A stretch of DNA of 64,000 bases from Cryoendolithus antarcticus (taxonomy: Eukaryota; Ascomycota; Dothideomycetes; Cladosporiales; Cladosporiaceae): NCBI GenBank assembly GCA_002077065.1, contig NAJO01000035.1, forward strand, positions 310,001 to 374,000, given 5' to 3'. Made by a program: the position numbers and the translations under genes. This document shows, in pieces, positions 54,690 to 64,000 of this stretch; the first letter of the stretch is position 1, and every line of letters starts with the position of its first letter. The notes beneath the pieces are model-generated. The model was given only the letters and a program-made list of their open reading frames with translations. It was not told where the DNA came from and did no database searches.

Positions 54690-56033
54690 ATGGTCAAGGA
54701 GACCAAGTTCTACGATGTGCTGGGCGTAGCACCAGATGCTACAGATGCACAGCTGAAGAGCGCATACCGCAAGGGCGCTCTCAGACATCACCCTGACAAG
54801 AACCCTTCAGCAGACGCGGCTGAGAAGTTCAAGGAAATATCACATGCTTACGAAACACTCTCGGAACCCCAAAAGCGTCAGCTCTACGACAACTATGGCG
54901 AGGCAGGCCTTGAGCAAGGCGGCGGAATGGGAGGCGGCGGTGGCATGGCAGCCGAGGACCTGTTCGCACAGTTCTTCGGTGGCGGTGGAGGAGGAGGAGG
55001 CTTCGGTGGCATGTTCGGCGGCGGCGGACGCGACACTGGACCGAAGAAGGCGAGGACAATCAATCACCAGCACAAAGTCTCTCTCGAGGACATCTACCGC
55101 GGCAAGGTCTCCAAGCTAGCATTGCAAAAGAGCGTCATCTGCCCGAAGTGCGAGGGCCGTGGTGGTAAGGAAGGCGCGGTCAAGACTTGCGCTGGCTGCA
55201 ACGGGCAGGGTATGAAGACGATGATGAGGCAGATGGGTCCTATGATCCAGCGCTTCCAGACTGTCTGCCCGGATTGTAATGGTGAGGGCGAGCAGATCCG
55301 CGAGAAGGATAAGTGCAAGCAATGCCACGGCAAGAAGACAATCATCGAGCGGAAAGTGCTGCACGTGCACGTTGACCGTGGTGTGCAGCCGGGGACGAAG
55401 ATCGACTTCAGAGGTGAGGGCGATCAGATGCCGGGGGTGGAGCCGGGTGATGTGCAGTTCGAGATCGACCAGAAGCCTCATCCGAGGTTCCAACGCAAGG
55501 GTGACGATCTGTTCTATCACGCGAAGATTGACCTGTTGACCGCTCTCGCTGGTGGCGCGATCTATATCGAGCACCTTGATGAGCGGTGGTTGACAGTCGA
55601 GATCCTCCCAGGCGAGGTTATCTCACCGGGTAAGCCTTTCCAACACAACAAATACGACAAACGAAATGCTGACACAAATGCAGGCGAGATCAAAGTCATC
55701 CGCGGCCAAGGCATGCCCTCATACCGCCACCACGACTTCGGCAACCTCTACGTGCAGTTCGACGTCGAGTTCCCCGACAAGCTCTTCGGACCCAAGGACG
55801 CCGAGGGTAACCCAACAACCATCAACGACCGTCAAATCAAGGCGCTCGAATCCGTGCTACCGCCCAGGAAGCCTCAAGCCATCCCACCTCCAGACGCGAT
55901 GACGGAAGACTACCAGCTCGAGACCGTCGAGAGCGGACGCGAAGCCGGCAGGGCGAATATGGGCAATGGCATGGAGGATGACGAAGACGAGATGCATGCT
56001 GGTGGCGAGCGCGTGCAGTGCGCGTCGCAGTAG
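54690..56033 (+). CDS. YDJ1: Class A Hsp40 co-chaperone, Ydj1/Mas5-type, farnesylated
   Basis: Delivers unfolded clients to Hsp70 and stimulates its ATPase. The J-domain occupies residues 4-67, with His34-Pro-Asp36 in HHPDKN. A Gly/Phe-rich segment (about 75-115) follows, then four CxxCxGxG-type zinc motifs ([32 protein letters not shown]) and the client-binding beta domains ([22 protein letters not shown]). The protein ends CASQ, the same CaaX box as yeast Ydj1, so farnesylation and a cytosolic/ER-membrane location are expected. The 447-codon frame includes a 54-bp intron (55630-55683, GTAAGC, branch GCTGAC, ATGCAG) that is a multiple of three and has no stop; splicing joins EVISPG to [11 protein letters not shown] and gives 429 aa. 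Confidence 0.96.
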   Translation: MVKETKFYDVLGVAPDATDAQLKSAYRKGALRHHPDKNPSADAAEKFKEISHAYETLSEPQKRQLYDNYGEAGLEQGGGMGGGGGMAAEDLFAQFFGGGGGGGGFGGMFGGGGRDTGPKKARTINHQHKVSLEDIYRGKVSKLALQKSVICPKCEGRGGKEGAVKTCAGCNGQGMKTMMRQMGPMIQRFQTVCPDCNGEGEQIREKDKCKQCHGKKTIIERKVLHVHVDRGVQPGTKIDFRGEGDQMPGVEPGDVQFEIDQKPHPRFQRKGDDLFYHAKIDLLTALAGGAIYIEHLDERWLTVEILPGEVISPGKPFQHNKYDKRNADTNAGEIKVIRGQGMPSYRHHDFGNLYVQFDVEFPDKLFGPKDAEGNPTTINDRQIKALESVLPPRKPQAIPPPDAMTEDYQLETVESGREAGRANMGNGMEDDEDEMHAGGERVQCASQ

Positions 56034-56484
56034 ACGAACATAGAAGTGGGAGGGGTGTAATGCAGTCGATGACAGACGTTTGGCTTTGCTTGAGATGAGC
56101 AGCATCAGCGTTCACGGAAGGCAGGCGTTGGGCGTCGGTCGATGGCATGATACAAACGGACAGGGTAGATCAGAGGTGTTCCCCGAGGGTAGCTTGAGTA
56201 GTGTCGATTGTGGTACTGCAGCCTGCCGTACCTACTTTGGCTTCTTATTCTGTGCACTCTTAGGTTGCCAGCTGCTCTGCAGACCTCGGGAGGCACTACT
56301 TCTATGTTCACGCAACAAAGTATACCCCGCTATAGAGCACACGAAGCATCTGGAAGCTCTGTCCTACCACTATCATGAATAGTTGCATAACGCACACGCG
56401 CATTCGCATTAAGTGTGCATCATAAGACGTCTCGTACTTCCGAGTGAAGGAATATGCAGGGCACGTCAGTTTCTCAACACTAGC
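56034..56484 (+). other. Intergenic between the Hsp40 and VOC genes
   Basis: 451 bp with the Hsp40 3' UTR and the VOC gene promoter. An in-frame upstream extension of the VOC frame to 56413 exists but has poor context. Nothing else was recognised. Confidence 0.4.
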
Positions 56485-57087
56485 ATGGCAAAAAACGGCA
56501 CACTCCCAGACTTCGACGCCCCGTCGAAGGGCGTCACGAGCCCCTCGTCACTCGCGCACGTCGTCCTCAGGACCGGTAACTTCGAGCCCATGGTGGACTT
56601 CTACATCAAGTTCCTCGGCGGCCGCATCGCTCACCGGAATGAATTCATAGCTTTCATCACCTACGACTCAGAGCACCACCGCATCGCTCTCATCAGCGTT
56701 CCGGGCACTGGCCCAAAGCAGCCGAAGAGCAGCGGACTGGAGCACATCGCGTTCACCTTCCCCTCGCTGGCTATGCTGCTTCTCGCCTATCGGCAGCGGA
56801 AGCAGCTGGGTATCGAGCCTGTGTGGAGTGTCAATCATGGGCCTACTACAAGTCTGTATTACAAAGATCCAGATGGAAATATGCTCGAGACGCAGGTTGA
56901 TAATTTCGAGAGCGTGGACGAGGCTACAGAGTTCATGAGTAGTAAGGAGTTTGGGGAGAACCCGATCGGGACTGATGTTGATGCTGAGGATTTGATCAGG
57001 AGGCTGCGGGAGGGGGAAGATGAGGGGGTTTTGAAGAAGAGGGTTGAGATTGGACCGAGGAGTCTGCCGGACCTGGATAGTATGTAG
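56485..57087 (+). CDS. VOC-superfamily (glyoxalase/extradiol dioxygenase-like) protein
   Basis: Single exon, 200 aa from the ATG at 56485 (MAKNGTLPDFDAPSKG). The vicinal-oxygen-chelate fold spans about 20-140: SLAHVVLRTGNFEPMVDFYIKFLGGRI carries the first metal-binding His, SSGLEHIAFTF the second, and YYKDPDGNMLETQVDNFE the Glu ligand, so a functional divalent metal site is likely. Close relatives are annotated as biphenyl-2,3-diol 1,2-dioxygenase-like in fungi, mostly without biochemical proof. The C-terminal ~55 residues (FGENPIGTDVDAEDLIRRLREG, RSLPDLD) are conserved in this subgroup. Cytosolic by lack of a signal. The substrate is unknown. Confidence 0.85.
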   Translation: MAKNGTLPDFDAPSKGVTSPSSLAHVVLRTGNFEPMVDFYIKFLGGRIAHRNEFIAFITYDSEHHRIALISVPGTGPKQPKSSGLEHIAFTFPSLAMLLLAYRQRKQLGIEPVWSVNHGPTTSLYYKDPDGNMLETQVDNFESVDEATEFMSSKEFGENPIGTDVDAEDLIRRLREGEDEGVLKKRVEIGPRSLPDLDSM

Positions 57088-57474
57088 TCTTGTGTATGTT
57101 GTGCGAATGTGAACGATGCGATCGTGCAGTCTATTCTTGTTCATAGAAGTCAAGCATTAGATCGACAGGCAAGGTTCGGTACGGCACGCGCGCCGGCTAC
57201 AGCTGCCGACAGCCGCGTCCGCAAATGGACGATCTGGCCTATGGAGACATATGCGCAGCCGAGCGTCTTTGTAGTCGTCAGCAACGTCAGTATCCTATCG
57301 TGACCTTGAACGACGGTCTTATTGGAAAGCATCCAGCTTACACGATTAGCTCGGTCAATCTCATAGGAAGGAACTGCTGGCACGGAGAACGTAAATGGGA
57401 ACATTCACCGAGGCCACCTTTTGCGACTTCCGCTCGCCAGGCGCGAGCACACTGGCTTCTGGACTGTACCAACG
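57088..57474 (+). other. Intergenic upstream of KEX2
   Basis: 387 bp between the VOC gene and KEX2. Small frames overlap it but none shows domain features. It is expected to hold the KEX2 promoter. Confidence 0.4.
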
Positions 57475-59961
57475 ATGATGAAGTTGACACGCGCACTCAT
57501 AGCGATCTCGTCAATACTATCGCCTGTACTAGCAGCGAGAGACTACGACACACACGATTACTATGCCGTTCACCTGAAGCAAGGAGTTCGGCCTGAGGAT
57601 GTCTCCTCGGCACTGGACCTTCACTACGATGGACCACTTGGCAAATTAGATGATCATCACATCTTCCGCACACATCGGCAACATGGCTACGATCACATCG
57701 AGACGGCAAGGAAGGAGCTCAAATGGCGACGGCGGAAACGGGAAGCCGGGTCCGATGAGCCTCATGCGCTGGATCATGTTCTGCTCTCGCAGAAGCAGGA
57801 GCTGCACAAGCGATTTCCTTTGGTAAAGCGTAATGTGTTACCGCCTCTGGTTCAGGAAGCGCGACTGCAGCGAAGACAGGGCGAAGCGCCGGTGGACGCG
57901 GCCGTGCAAAAGGGGATAGACTTGGCAAAAGCGTTGGAGATTGGGGATCCTATCTTTCAGGAGCAATGGCATTTGTATAATCACGTTCAACTTGGGCATG
58001 ACATTAACGTCACCGGAGTTTGGGCACAGGGGATTACGGGAAAGAACAGCACTGTTAGTATTGTGGACGATGGGTTGGACATGGACAGCGATGATTTGAA
58101 GGACAACTACTTTGCGGAGGGGAGCTATGACTTTAACGATCAGAGGGACGATCCCAAGCCACGACTGAGCGACGACAGGCACGGCACACGATGTGCTGGG
58201 GAGGTGGCGGCTGTGAAGAACGATGTTTGTGGCGTGGGAGTGGCGTACGATTCGAAAGTCGCAGGCGAACGGATCTTGTCCGCGATAATATCGGATGCCG
58301 ACGAGGCTGTGGCCATGAACTACGCCTTTGAGAAGAATCACATCTACTCTTGCTCTTGGGGACCGCCTGACGACGGCACAGCGATGGAGGGACCCGGTGT
58401 GCTTATTCGGCGGGCAATGGTGAACGGCGTTCAGAAGGGCCGGCAGGGTCTAGGATCGATTTACGTCTTCGCCATCGGGAATGGTGCCGCCAATGACGAC
58501 AACTGCAATTTCGACGGATACACGAACAGCATCTACTCCGTTAGTGTCGGTGGCATCGATCGCAAGGGGCTGCATCCGTATTACTCTGAGAAGTGCAGCG
58601 CTCAGCTTGTAGTCACGTACTCCTCGGGCTCTGGCGATGCGATACACACAACGGATGTGGGGCAGAATAAATGCTACAATAGCCATGGTGGCACGTCTGC
58701 GGCAGGTCCCTTGGTCGCTGGCATCTACGCACTAATGCTGGAGGTCAACCCTAAGCTCGGATGGCGAGACTTCCAATGGCTCACAGCACTCACTGCTGTC
58801 AAGGTCGAGAACCCAGGTGACTGGCAGCTGAACAAGGCTTTCGGCAGGGAGTTCTCGCATCAGTATGGCTATGGCAAGGCTGATGCGTGGGCTTTGGTTG
58901 AAGCTGCCAAGACATGGAAGAACGTCAAGCCGCAGGCGTGGTACTACTCGCCCTGGCAGCATGTCAAGCATGAGGTACCGCAAGGTGATCAAGGACTTGC
59001 CAGCACTGTACAGGTCACGGCGGAGATGCTAAAAGGCGCTAATCTTGAGCGCCTTGAACACGTCACAGTGACGATGAACGTCGAACACATGCGTAGAGGA
59101 GATCTGTCTGTAGAGCTGAGATCGCCCTCAGGTATGGTGTCCCACCTGGCCACGCATCGCCGAAACGACAATGCTGCTGCAGGTTACGTCGACTGGACAT
59201 TTATGTCTGTCGCCCACTGGGCCGAGTCCGGCATCGGCAACTGGACGGTCGTTGTGAAAGACACCCTCGTCGATGACAACAAAGGTAGCTTCACGGACTG
59301 GCGCCTCCGTCTCTGGGGCGAAAGCATCGATGCCTCGAAGCAATCCCTACTACCATTGCCGACAGATCACGATGACGACGATCATGATCGTGAAGATGCT
59401 GTTGTGGGCACTACATCCGTAGCGGTCCCGACTGAGACCGGTGTACCAGCAGGCAACCCGACGGACCACATTGATCGTCCCGTAAATGCCAAACCCACCA
59501 CCACTTCTTCCTCCACACCTACTGAGACTTCACCTGCTGAATCTCTCCCAGCTACCCCAACATCAACCAACAGTGACTTCCTCCCTCGGCCCTTCCCGAC
59601 TTTCGGCGCCTCCAAGCGGACACAAGTCTGGATCTACGGCGCTGCAGTCCTCATCGTCATCTTCCTCGCAGCACTCCTGGGCTACTACCTCTACCAGCGT
59701 CGCAAGCGCGCGCGATGGATGAGTCGCGACGACTACGGCTTTGAGATGGTGGACCACGACGACGCTGATGGCGCTGTGCCGGGTGTCGTTGGTGGCAAGA
59801 AGAACCGCAGGGCTGGGGAGTTGTATGATGCTTTTGCTGAGGGGAGCGATGGCGAGGATGAGCCCTTTGGGCTTGGAGAGAGTAGTGAGGATGAGGAAGG
59901 GGATGAGCACGGGAAGGAGAGGTACCGGGATGTGGAGGTGCCGAAGGAGGGCGAGAAGTAG
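57475..59961 (+). CDS. KEX2: Kexin, Golgi proprotein convertase
   Basis: Calcium-dependent subtilisin-like protease that cuts secretory precursors after Lys-Arg and Arg-Arg in the late Golgi. The start MMKLTRALIAISSILSPVLAA gives a clean signal peptide; 18 extra in-frame codons upstream are ignored because they would mask it. The propeptide holds dibasic sites (LHKR, LVKR, LQRR) for self-cleavage. Catalytic triad: Asp198 (IVDDGLDMD), His236 (DDRHGTRCAGE) and Ser408 (HGGTSAAGPLVAG), with the oxyanion Asn in AIGNGAAND. The P-domain follows (about 500-630, EHVTVTMNVEHMRRGDLSVEL to FTDWRLRLWGE). Then come a Ser/Thr-rich stalk, a membrane helix (about 717-740, WIYGAAVLIVIFLAALLGYYLY), and an acidic cytosolic tail with YGFEMVDHDD, suited to Golgi retrieval. 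Length is 828 aa, typical for fungal kexins. Confidence 0.96.
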   Translation: MMKLTRALIAISSILSPVLAARDYDTHDYYAVHLKQGVRPEDVSSALDLHYDGPLGKLDDHHIFRTHRQHGYDHIETARKELKWRRRKREAGSDEPHALDHVLLSQKQELHKRFPLVKRNVLPPLVQEARLQRRQGEAPVDAAVQKGIDLAKALEIGDPIFQEQWHLYNHVQLGHDINVTGVWAQGITGKNSTVSIVDDGLDMDSDDLKDNYFAEGSYDFNDQRDDPKPRLSDDRHGTRCAGEVAAVKNDVCGVGVAYDSKVAGERILSAIISDADEAVAMNYAFEKNHIYSCSWGPPDDGTAMEGPGVLIRRAMVNGVQKGRQGLGSIYVFAIGNGAANDDNCNFDGYTNSIYSVSVGGIDRKGLHPYYSEKCSAQLVVTYSSGSGDAIHTTDVGQNKCYNSHGGTSAAGPLVAGIYALMLEVNPKLGWRDFQWLTALTAVKVENPGDWQLNKAFGREFSHQYGYGKADAWALVEAAKTWKNVKPQAWYYSPWQHVKHEVPQGDQGLASTVQVTAEMLKGANLERLEHVTVTMNVEHMRRGDLSVELRSPSGMVSHLATHRRNDNAAAGYVDWTFMSVAHWAESGIGNWTVVVKDTLVDDNKGSFTDWRLRLWGESIDASKQSLLPLPTDHDDDDHDREDAVVGTTSVAVPTETGVPAGNPTDHIDRPVNAKPTTTSSSTPTETSPAESLPATPTSTNSDFLPRPFPTFGASKRTQVWIYGAAVLIVIFLAALLGYYLYQRRKRARWMSRDDYGFEMVDHDDADGAVPGVVGGKKNRRAGELYDAFAEGSDGEDEPFGLGESSEDEEGDEHGKERYRDVEVPKEGEK

Positions 59962-60653
59962 GAGTTTGGGTGGGGATCTGTATTGGATAGGCGAGGTGTT
60001 GGGGACTGGGTGAATGGTTGCATAGAGATCAGGGTACAATTGTACGATTACTTTGCATGCTACAGAACTGGTTTCGAGCGTGTACATCGGCCTCTTCACA
60101 AAATGGAGCAGTGAAGCCTGTTTAAGCTTTCGGCTCAAGCCGCAATGAACGCGGTCAGGAAGTCGCGTCTCATGTAGTGTTCTTCCATTGTCGACCGTCC
60201 ATCTTCATCAATTGAATCTGTCAGCCGTTCCAGTGGTTCGTACTGGCAACGCCGACGCGCCAACTTTGTGTTCCTCCGCAGTGCCTTGCCAAGTCCGCAC
60301 CACTGGGCCCTCCCCAATTTCCGTGGCAACAGAGCTGCCATTTACATCTCGCGTGCTCCCATGCTTCACAACCATCAATATACTGACTCCATGATTTCAA
60401 GTTCGCCTGATCCGACGCAATTGAGATCAGCAGAGGAGCGGCAGCCGACTTGGCAAGCGCCTGTAGTGGCGATGGAATGCACGGAGAGAAATAAGGTGCC
60501 CGCCCCGAGTAGCCCAGGAATGCAGAGTAAATCCGTCAACAACGCGTCCCACGCGAAGAGTATCTCACAATTTTTTGTTTCAATCGTTGCCGCTCAGCCG
60601 TGCTCGTTTTCGGTACTGCGTTGGAAAAATCACAGTGACATTGCGTCGTCACG
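59962..60653 (+). other. Intergenic between KEX2 and the GH16 gene
   Basis: About 690 bp, expected to hold the GH16 promoter. Overlapping short frames do not match any protein feature. Nothing distinctive was seen. Confidence 0.4.
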
Positions 60654-63600
60654 ATGCGGTCCTCGCCACTCGTTTCGAGGATTGCCGTCTCTCTCCTGCC
60701 CGCCTTCTTTCTTCCTACTAATGCACAGAGTGTGCCCGGCGGAGCATACTATCCTGGCAATGGAGCTCCAGCAGCGGGCGCGTACAAGCTGATCGACGAC
60801 TATAACCCAGCGATCTTCTTCAACAAATTCGTCTTCTACAACGACTATGATCCGACGTATGGACATGTGCAGTATGTGAACAAGCAGACGGCGCAGCAGA
60901 ATGGCTACGCTACGGTCTCAAATGGCAACAAATCTGCGCTGATCTCAGTGGACACCACGAACAAGTGGCCAAATGGTGGACCTGGACGACCGGCGGTCAG
61001 GCTGATTAGCGACAATACGTACACGCATGGCCTGTTTATTCTGGATGTGGCACATATGCCGACTGGATGTGGGACGTGGCCTGCGTACTGGCTGCTTGGA
61101 CCCAATTGGCCGTATACTGGCGAATTCGGTAAGTGCGACTGCAACCGATCTTTACGACAAGTCATCTCTGACCATAGCGTCGCAGACATCATCGAGGGAG
61201 TACATACCAGCATATCAAACTCGGTATCTTGGCACGCGTCCCCTGGCTGCACAATTGCCCCAGCCGATCAGACCGCTACTTTTGAGACGTCAAACTGCGA
61301 TACCAGTGTGAACGGTAACTCTGGCTGCGGATCGCTACTCAACGGTTCACTCATTGCGAACAACTATGGTGCAGGCCTGAATTCGAATGGTGGTGGCGTG
61401 TACGCAACTGAGTGGACTTCTAACTTCGTCAAGACCTGGTTCTTCCCTCGTGGCACTGTTCCAGCGAGTATTACGAACGGAGCGCCCGATGTGACAACTT
61501 TCGGCACTCCAACAGTCAACCAGCAGGGTCCTGGATGTAAGATTGACGATCACTTCACAAACATGAGCATCATCATCAACACAGACTTCTGCGGCGCCTG
61601 GGCTGGTAATGTGTACAGGAACTTCCCCGATTGCCCGCAAGATCCCAGTGCGCCGAGCTCTATCGACGCGTGTGTGAACTTTGTGGGCAATAATCCATCG
61701 TACTTTACACAAGCGTACTGGGAGATCAACTCGATCAAAGTCTACCAGATGCCATTAGGCGCACAGCCGACTTCGTCGTACAGCACGAGTCAGTCCTCGG
61801 CTGCTCCCATGTCTAGTACCAACACTGTGCCGCTCGGTATGGGTCAGACAAGCTCGTCAACATCTTCCACGTACTCATATACTGGACCGTTGACCTCGAA
61901 GTCTTCTTCGACAACAGGCTCGGCACCGACAGCTGTTACAACCCCAGCCATCTGCCCAGGGTCGAATAATACAGTCTGGACTGACTACAATAGCGTACAA
62001 TGGAACGTCCATTGCGGTGCTGACTATTCGGGCCCGGCACAAGGGCCGTTCTACACGAATAGCTTCGAAGCATGTCTCGAGCTTTGTGACGGCCAAACTG
62101 GCTGTACCGCTGTCGGCTATCTCGGAGGAAATGGAGCAGGCACCTGCGACACCAAGTCTGGGAGCGGAAGCTGGAACTACGATGGCACCACATTTGGCGC
62201 ACGAAAAGTCGGTGCTGATGGTCCGTCGTCATCAATGTCTTCAATGATGTCGTCCTCGCCGGCATCGTCGTCAAGCGCAGCGCCTCCAGCGCAGTATACA
62301 TCGACGTCCGCTTCAGCTCCACCAGCATCATATACAAATTCACCAACTTGTCCCGCCGCGAACGGTACCTCCTTCACCGACTCAAAGTCGCATATGTATA
62401 CGATATGTTGCGATTCAGACTCCTCGCCAGGCGCCTACGCTTCGAATCCGGCCCCTAGCTTTGCAGCCTGCATCGAAAGTTGCGGCGCGGACTCTACTTG
62501 TGGTGCAGCGACCTTTGATGGGGCAGATGGAGGCGATGGAGGCTTCTGCTACCTCAAGCATTCGACGACATCGGTTGTCTCCTCGTATGGCATCAGACTG
62601 GCTGTGAAAGCGGCGGGCAGCTCAAACGCGGCTGCGTCGTCGAGTACGCACGCCCCTTCCAGCTCTAGTGGTCTGCCGGTGTATAGCGATGCGAGCCCGA
62701 GTATCTCGAGCTCAAGCTCATCCACGACCTCGCGAACGGTCACCGGCACGCCGCAGACTTACGGTTCCCCGGCAACGCTGCTACCGCCAGTTTCGTCATC
62801 GAGCTCTTCTTCGGCGTTGTTAACTCCATCGATGTCGACGTCCTCAAGGTCAGTCACTTCTTCCTCTTCCAGTGCTGCTTCGAGTTCGTTGGCTGTGCCT
62901 ACTATGTACGGACGCTCCTCAGCGTCGAATACTGGGTCCACGAGTGCGACATCCACAGCTGCCACTTCGTCGACTACTTCGTCGAGCCCTTCAACCTTAT
63001 TGAGCTCAACGTCGTCTTCCACAACAAGCAGCTCAAACAGCGCGAGCCCGAAATTTTCCATTGGTCCGCCCGAGTATCAGCAAAGCAGCTCCAGCATGAG
63101 CACCAATACTGGTCCTTTCGTTGCGACAGAGTCTCCTGTGTATGTGACGACCACTACCTACACGCCATTGACATATCTGGCATCAAGCTCAAGCCAGTCC
63201 GCCTCATCGAGCAGTGGTAGTGGCACTACTAGCAGCATCTCGTCGTCAAGCTCAAGCCTATCGCTGCCGCCACTTTATGTGCAGACGAGCAGCAGCTCGA
63301 CATCGGCTCCGTCTACTGCCTCATCGTCCTCCACGGTGGGACAGTCGGCCAGTAGCGCTTCTGGACCGACGTCGAGCTATTCGGGGTCGACAGCCACATC
63401 TTCGCGGACTAGTAGCAGTAGCATCGCCCTAACATCTGCCACGACCTCATCAATGACTGCATTCGTGGTGCCAATCACAAGCAGCATTCTGACATCGACA
63501 TCTTCTAGTGCGATTGTTCCTCCAGTGTACGGCTCATCGACCGCTTCAACCACCTCCTCAAGTGCATCATCGTCACGATCGTCGAGCTCATCTAGCTCCT

Positions 63601-64000
63601 CCATGGCTCAGAGCAGCTCAGCAGCTCCACCGACCTACTCGCAAGCTGGCGCCCCACCTTGTGGTTCAACCTTCACAGATCCCTCGGGCCAGATCTACGT
63701 CGTCAAGTGTAACACTGACACCAGCACGCCATCTTACCGCACTGTACAAGTGAACAGCGGTGGGTTCACAGGGTGTTTCGGTGCTTGCGACGGTCAAGCC
63801 GGCTGCAACGGCTTTACGTACGTTGGCAACGGTGATTCTGGCGATTGTTACTTGAAGCAAGACTATGGCACCTTTATCACTGGATCTTCAAACATGGTCA
63901 CTTGCTATAAGTTGTCTAGTCTGCCGTCTAGTTCGAGCTCACAAATCAGCACGTCCAGCGTCGGACCTGCCGGCTATTCGAGTGGAATGTGGACGTCCGT
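60654..64000 (+). CDS. Secreted GH16 beta-glucanase with three PAN/apple-like modules, 3' partial
   Basis: Starts MRSSPLVSRIAVSLLPAFFLPTNAQS, a signal peptide, and runs past the window end. Exon 1 is 60654-61128, a 57-bp intron (GTAAGT to CGCAG) follows, and exon 2 begins at 61186. The GH16 domain (about 35-345) has the catalytic motif Glu157-Phe-Asp159-Ile-Ile-Glu162, cut by the intron at Asp159, preceded by GCGTWPAYWLLGPNWPYTG. It belongs with fungal endo-1,3(4)-beta-glucanases acting on cell-wall or plant glucans. After it come Ser/Thr-rich linkers, probably heavily O-glycosylated, and three Cys-rich modules: CPGSNNTVW...CLELCDGQTGC (about 61950-62215), CPAANGTSF...CIESCGADSTC (about 62350-62610) and CGSTFTDPSGQIY...CFGACDGQAGC (about 63660-63910). 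These resemble PAN/apple domains used for carbohydrate or protein binding. A GPI anchor may lie beyond the window. Confidence 0.88.
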   Translation, partial: MRSSPLVSRIAVSLLPAFFLPTNAQSVPGGAYYPGNGAPAAGAYKLIDDYNPAIFFNKFVFYNDYDPTYGHVQYVNKQTAQQNGYATVSNGNKSALISVDTTNKWPNGGPGRPAVRLISDNTYTHGLFILDVAHMPTGCGTWPAYWLLGPNWPYTGEFGKCDCNRSLRQVISDHSVADIIEGVHTSISNSVSWHASPGCTIAPADQTATFETSNCDTSVNGNSGCGSLLNGSLIANNYGAGLNSNGGGVYATEWTSNFVKTWFFPRGTVPASITNGAPDVTTFGTPTVNQQGPGCKIDDHFTNMSIIINTDFCGAWAGNVYRNFPDCPQDPSAPSSIDACVNFVGNNPSYFTQAYWEINSIKVYQMPLGAQPTSSYSTSQSSAAPMSSTNTVPLGMGQTSSSTSSTYSYTGPLTSKSSSTTGSAPTAVTTPAICPGSNNTVWTDYNSVQWNVHCGADYSGPAQGPFYTNSFEACLELCDGQTGCTAVGYLGGNGAGTCDTKSGSGSWNYDGTTFGARKVGADGPSSSMSSMMSSSPASSSSAAPPAQYTSTSASAPPASYTNSPTCPAANGTSFTDSKSHMYTICCDSDSSPGAYASNPAPSFAACIESCGADSTCGAATFDGADGGDGGFCYLKHSTTSVVSSYGIRLAVKAAGSSNAAASSSTHAPSSSSGLPVYSDASPSISSSSSSTTSRTVTGTPQTYGSPATLLPPVSSSSSSSALLTPSMSTSSRSVTSSSSSAASSSLAVPTMYGRSSASNTGSTSATSTAATSSTTSSSPSTLLSSTSSSTTSSSNSASPKFSIGPPEYQQSSSSMSTNTGPFVATESPVYVTTTTYTPLTYLASSSSQSASSSSGSGTTSSISSSSSSLSLPPLYVQTSSSSTSAPSTASSSSTVGQSASSASGPTSSYSGSTATSSRTSSSSIALTSATTSSMTAFVVPITSSILTSTSSSAIVPPVYGSSTASTTSSSASSSRSSSSSSSSMAQSSSAAPPTYSQAGAPPCGSTFTDPSGQIYVVKCNTDTSTPSYRTVQVNSGGFTGCFGACDGQAGCNGFTYVGNGDSGDCYLKQDYGTFITGSSNMVTCYKLSSLPSSSSSQISTSSVGPAGYSSGMWTS
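62625..63650 (+). repeat. Long Ser/Thr-rich low-complexity linker in the GH16 protein
   Basis: About 1 kb of imperfect AGC/TCG/TCA/ACG-type codon repeats encoding Ser/Thr tracts, with recurring pieces of the type P-x-Y-(G/S/V) (LPVYSD, PQTYGS, PTMYGR, PPEYQQ, PPLYVQ, PPVYGS, PPTYSQ). A likely O-mannosylated stalk, prone to length variation. Confidence 0.7.

Noticed and set aside
1..64000. Secondary-metabolite or virulence gene cluster, transposons, CRISPR, rRNA
   Set aside because: No PKS/NRPS/terpene genes, no transposase or reverse transcriptase motifs, no spaced repeats and no rRNA signatures were seen.

Overview
This window reads as nuclear DNA of a filamentous ascomycete, most likely a Dothideomycete. 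Genes are dense on both strands with no operons. Introns are mostly 48-150 bp with GTRNGT donors, CTRAY branch points and YAG acceptors. The recognisable genes are fungal: KEX2, FCY1, SNT2, SIN3, RSC4, a DPP5-type peptidase and a GH16 cell-wall glucanase. The class assignment is inference and rests mainly on the style of the secreted-type family at 5.3-8.6 kb.

Layout. 1-4.4 kb: end of a dipeptidyl-peptidase 5, a Gfd2/YDR514C-like nuclease-fold protein with a CCCH finger, and an orphan. 5.3-8.6 kb: two tandem paralogues of a single-pass membrane or secreted family, of which 7112-8591 is intact with six exons and 5356-6684 looks decayed. 9.7-14 kb: CKS1, a MATE transporter and a gamma-glutamylcyclotransferase-like protein. 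14.3-20.2 kb: the large chromatin reader SNT2. 21.6-29.1 kb: DUS2, an unresolved hypothetical gene, a FAS1 protein, FAN1 and SEC20. 29.4-44.2 kb: a run of minus-strand genes (RSC4, PTC7, a WD40 protein, SIN3). 44.6-50.6 kb: FCY1, HEM12, a membrane-anchored cysteine synthase-like enzyme and a zinc-finger/coiled-coil protein. 51.4-53.7 kb: two hypothetical genes that may be distant paralogues. 54.7-60 kb: a farnesylated YDJ1-type Hsp40, a VOC protein and KEX2. 60.7-64 kb: a GH16 enzyme with three cysteine-rich PAN/apple-like modules, cut by the window end.

Most content is housekeeping. Chromatin regulation is well represented (SNT2, RSC4, SIN3), but nothing shows that these genes form a functional cluster. 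No transposon, CRISPR array, rRNA, convincing tRNA or secondary-metabolite cluster was seen. The most unusual structures are a 1,049-bp SIN3 intron that is open and coding-like in frame with the next exon, the intact/decayed tandem pair with differing intron content, and introns that are multiples of three without stops, one of them cutting through the GH16 catalytic motif.
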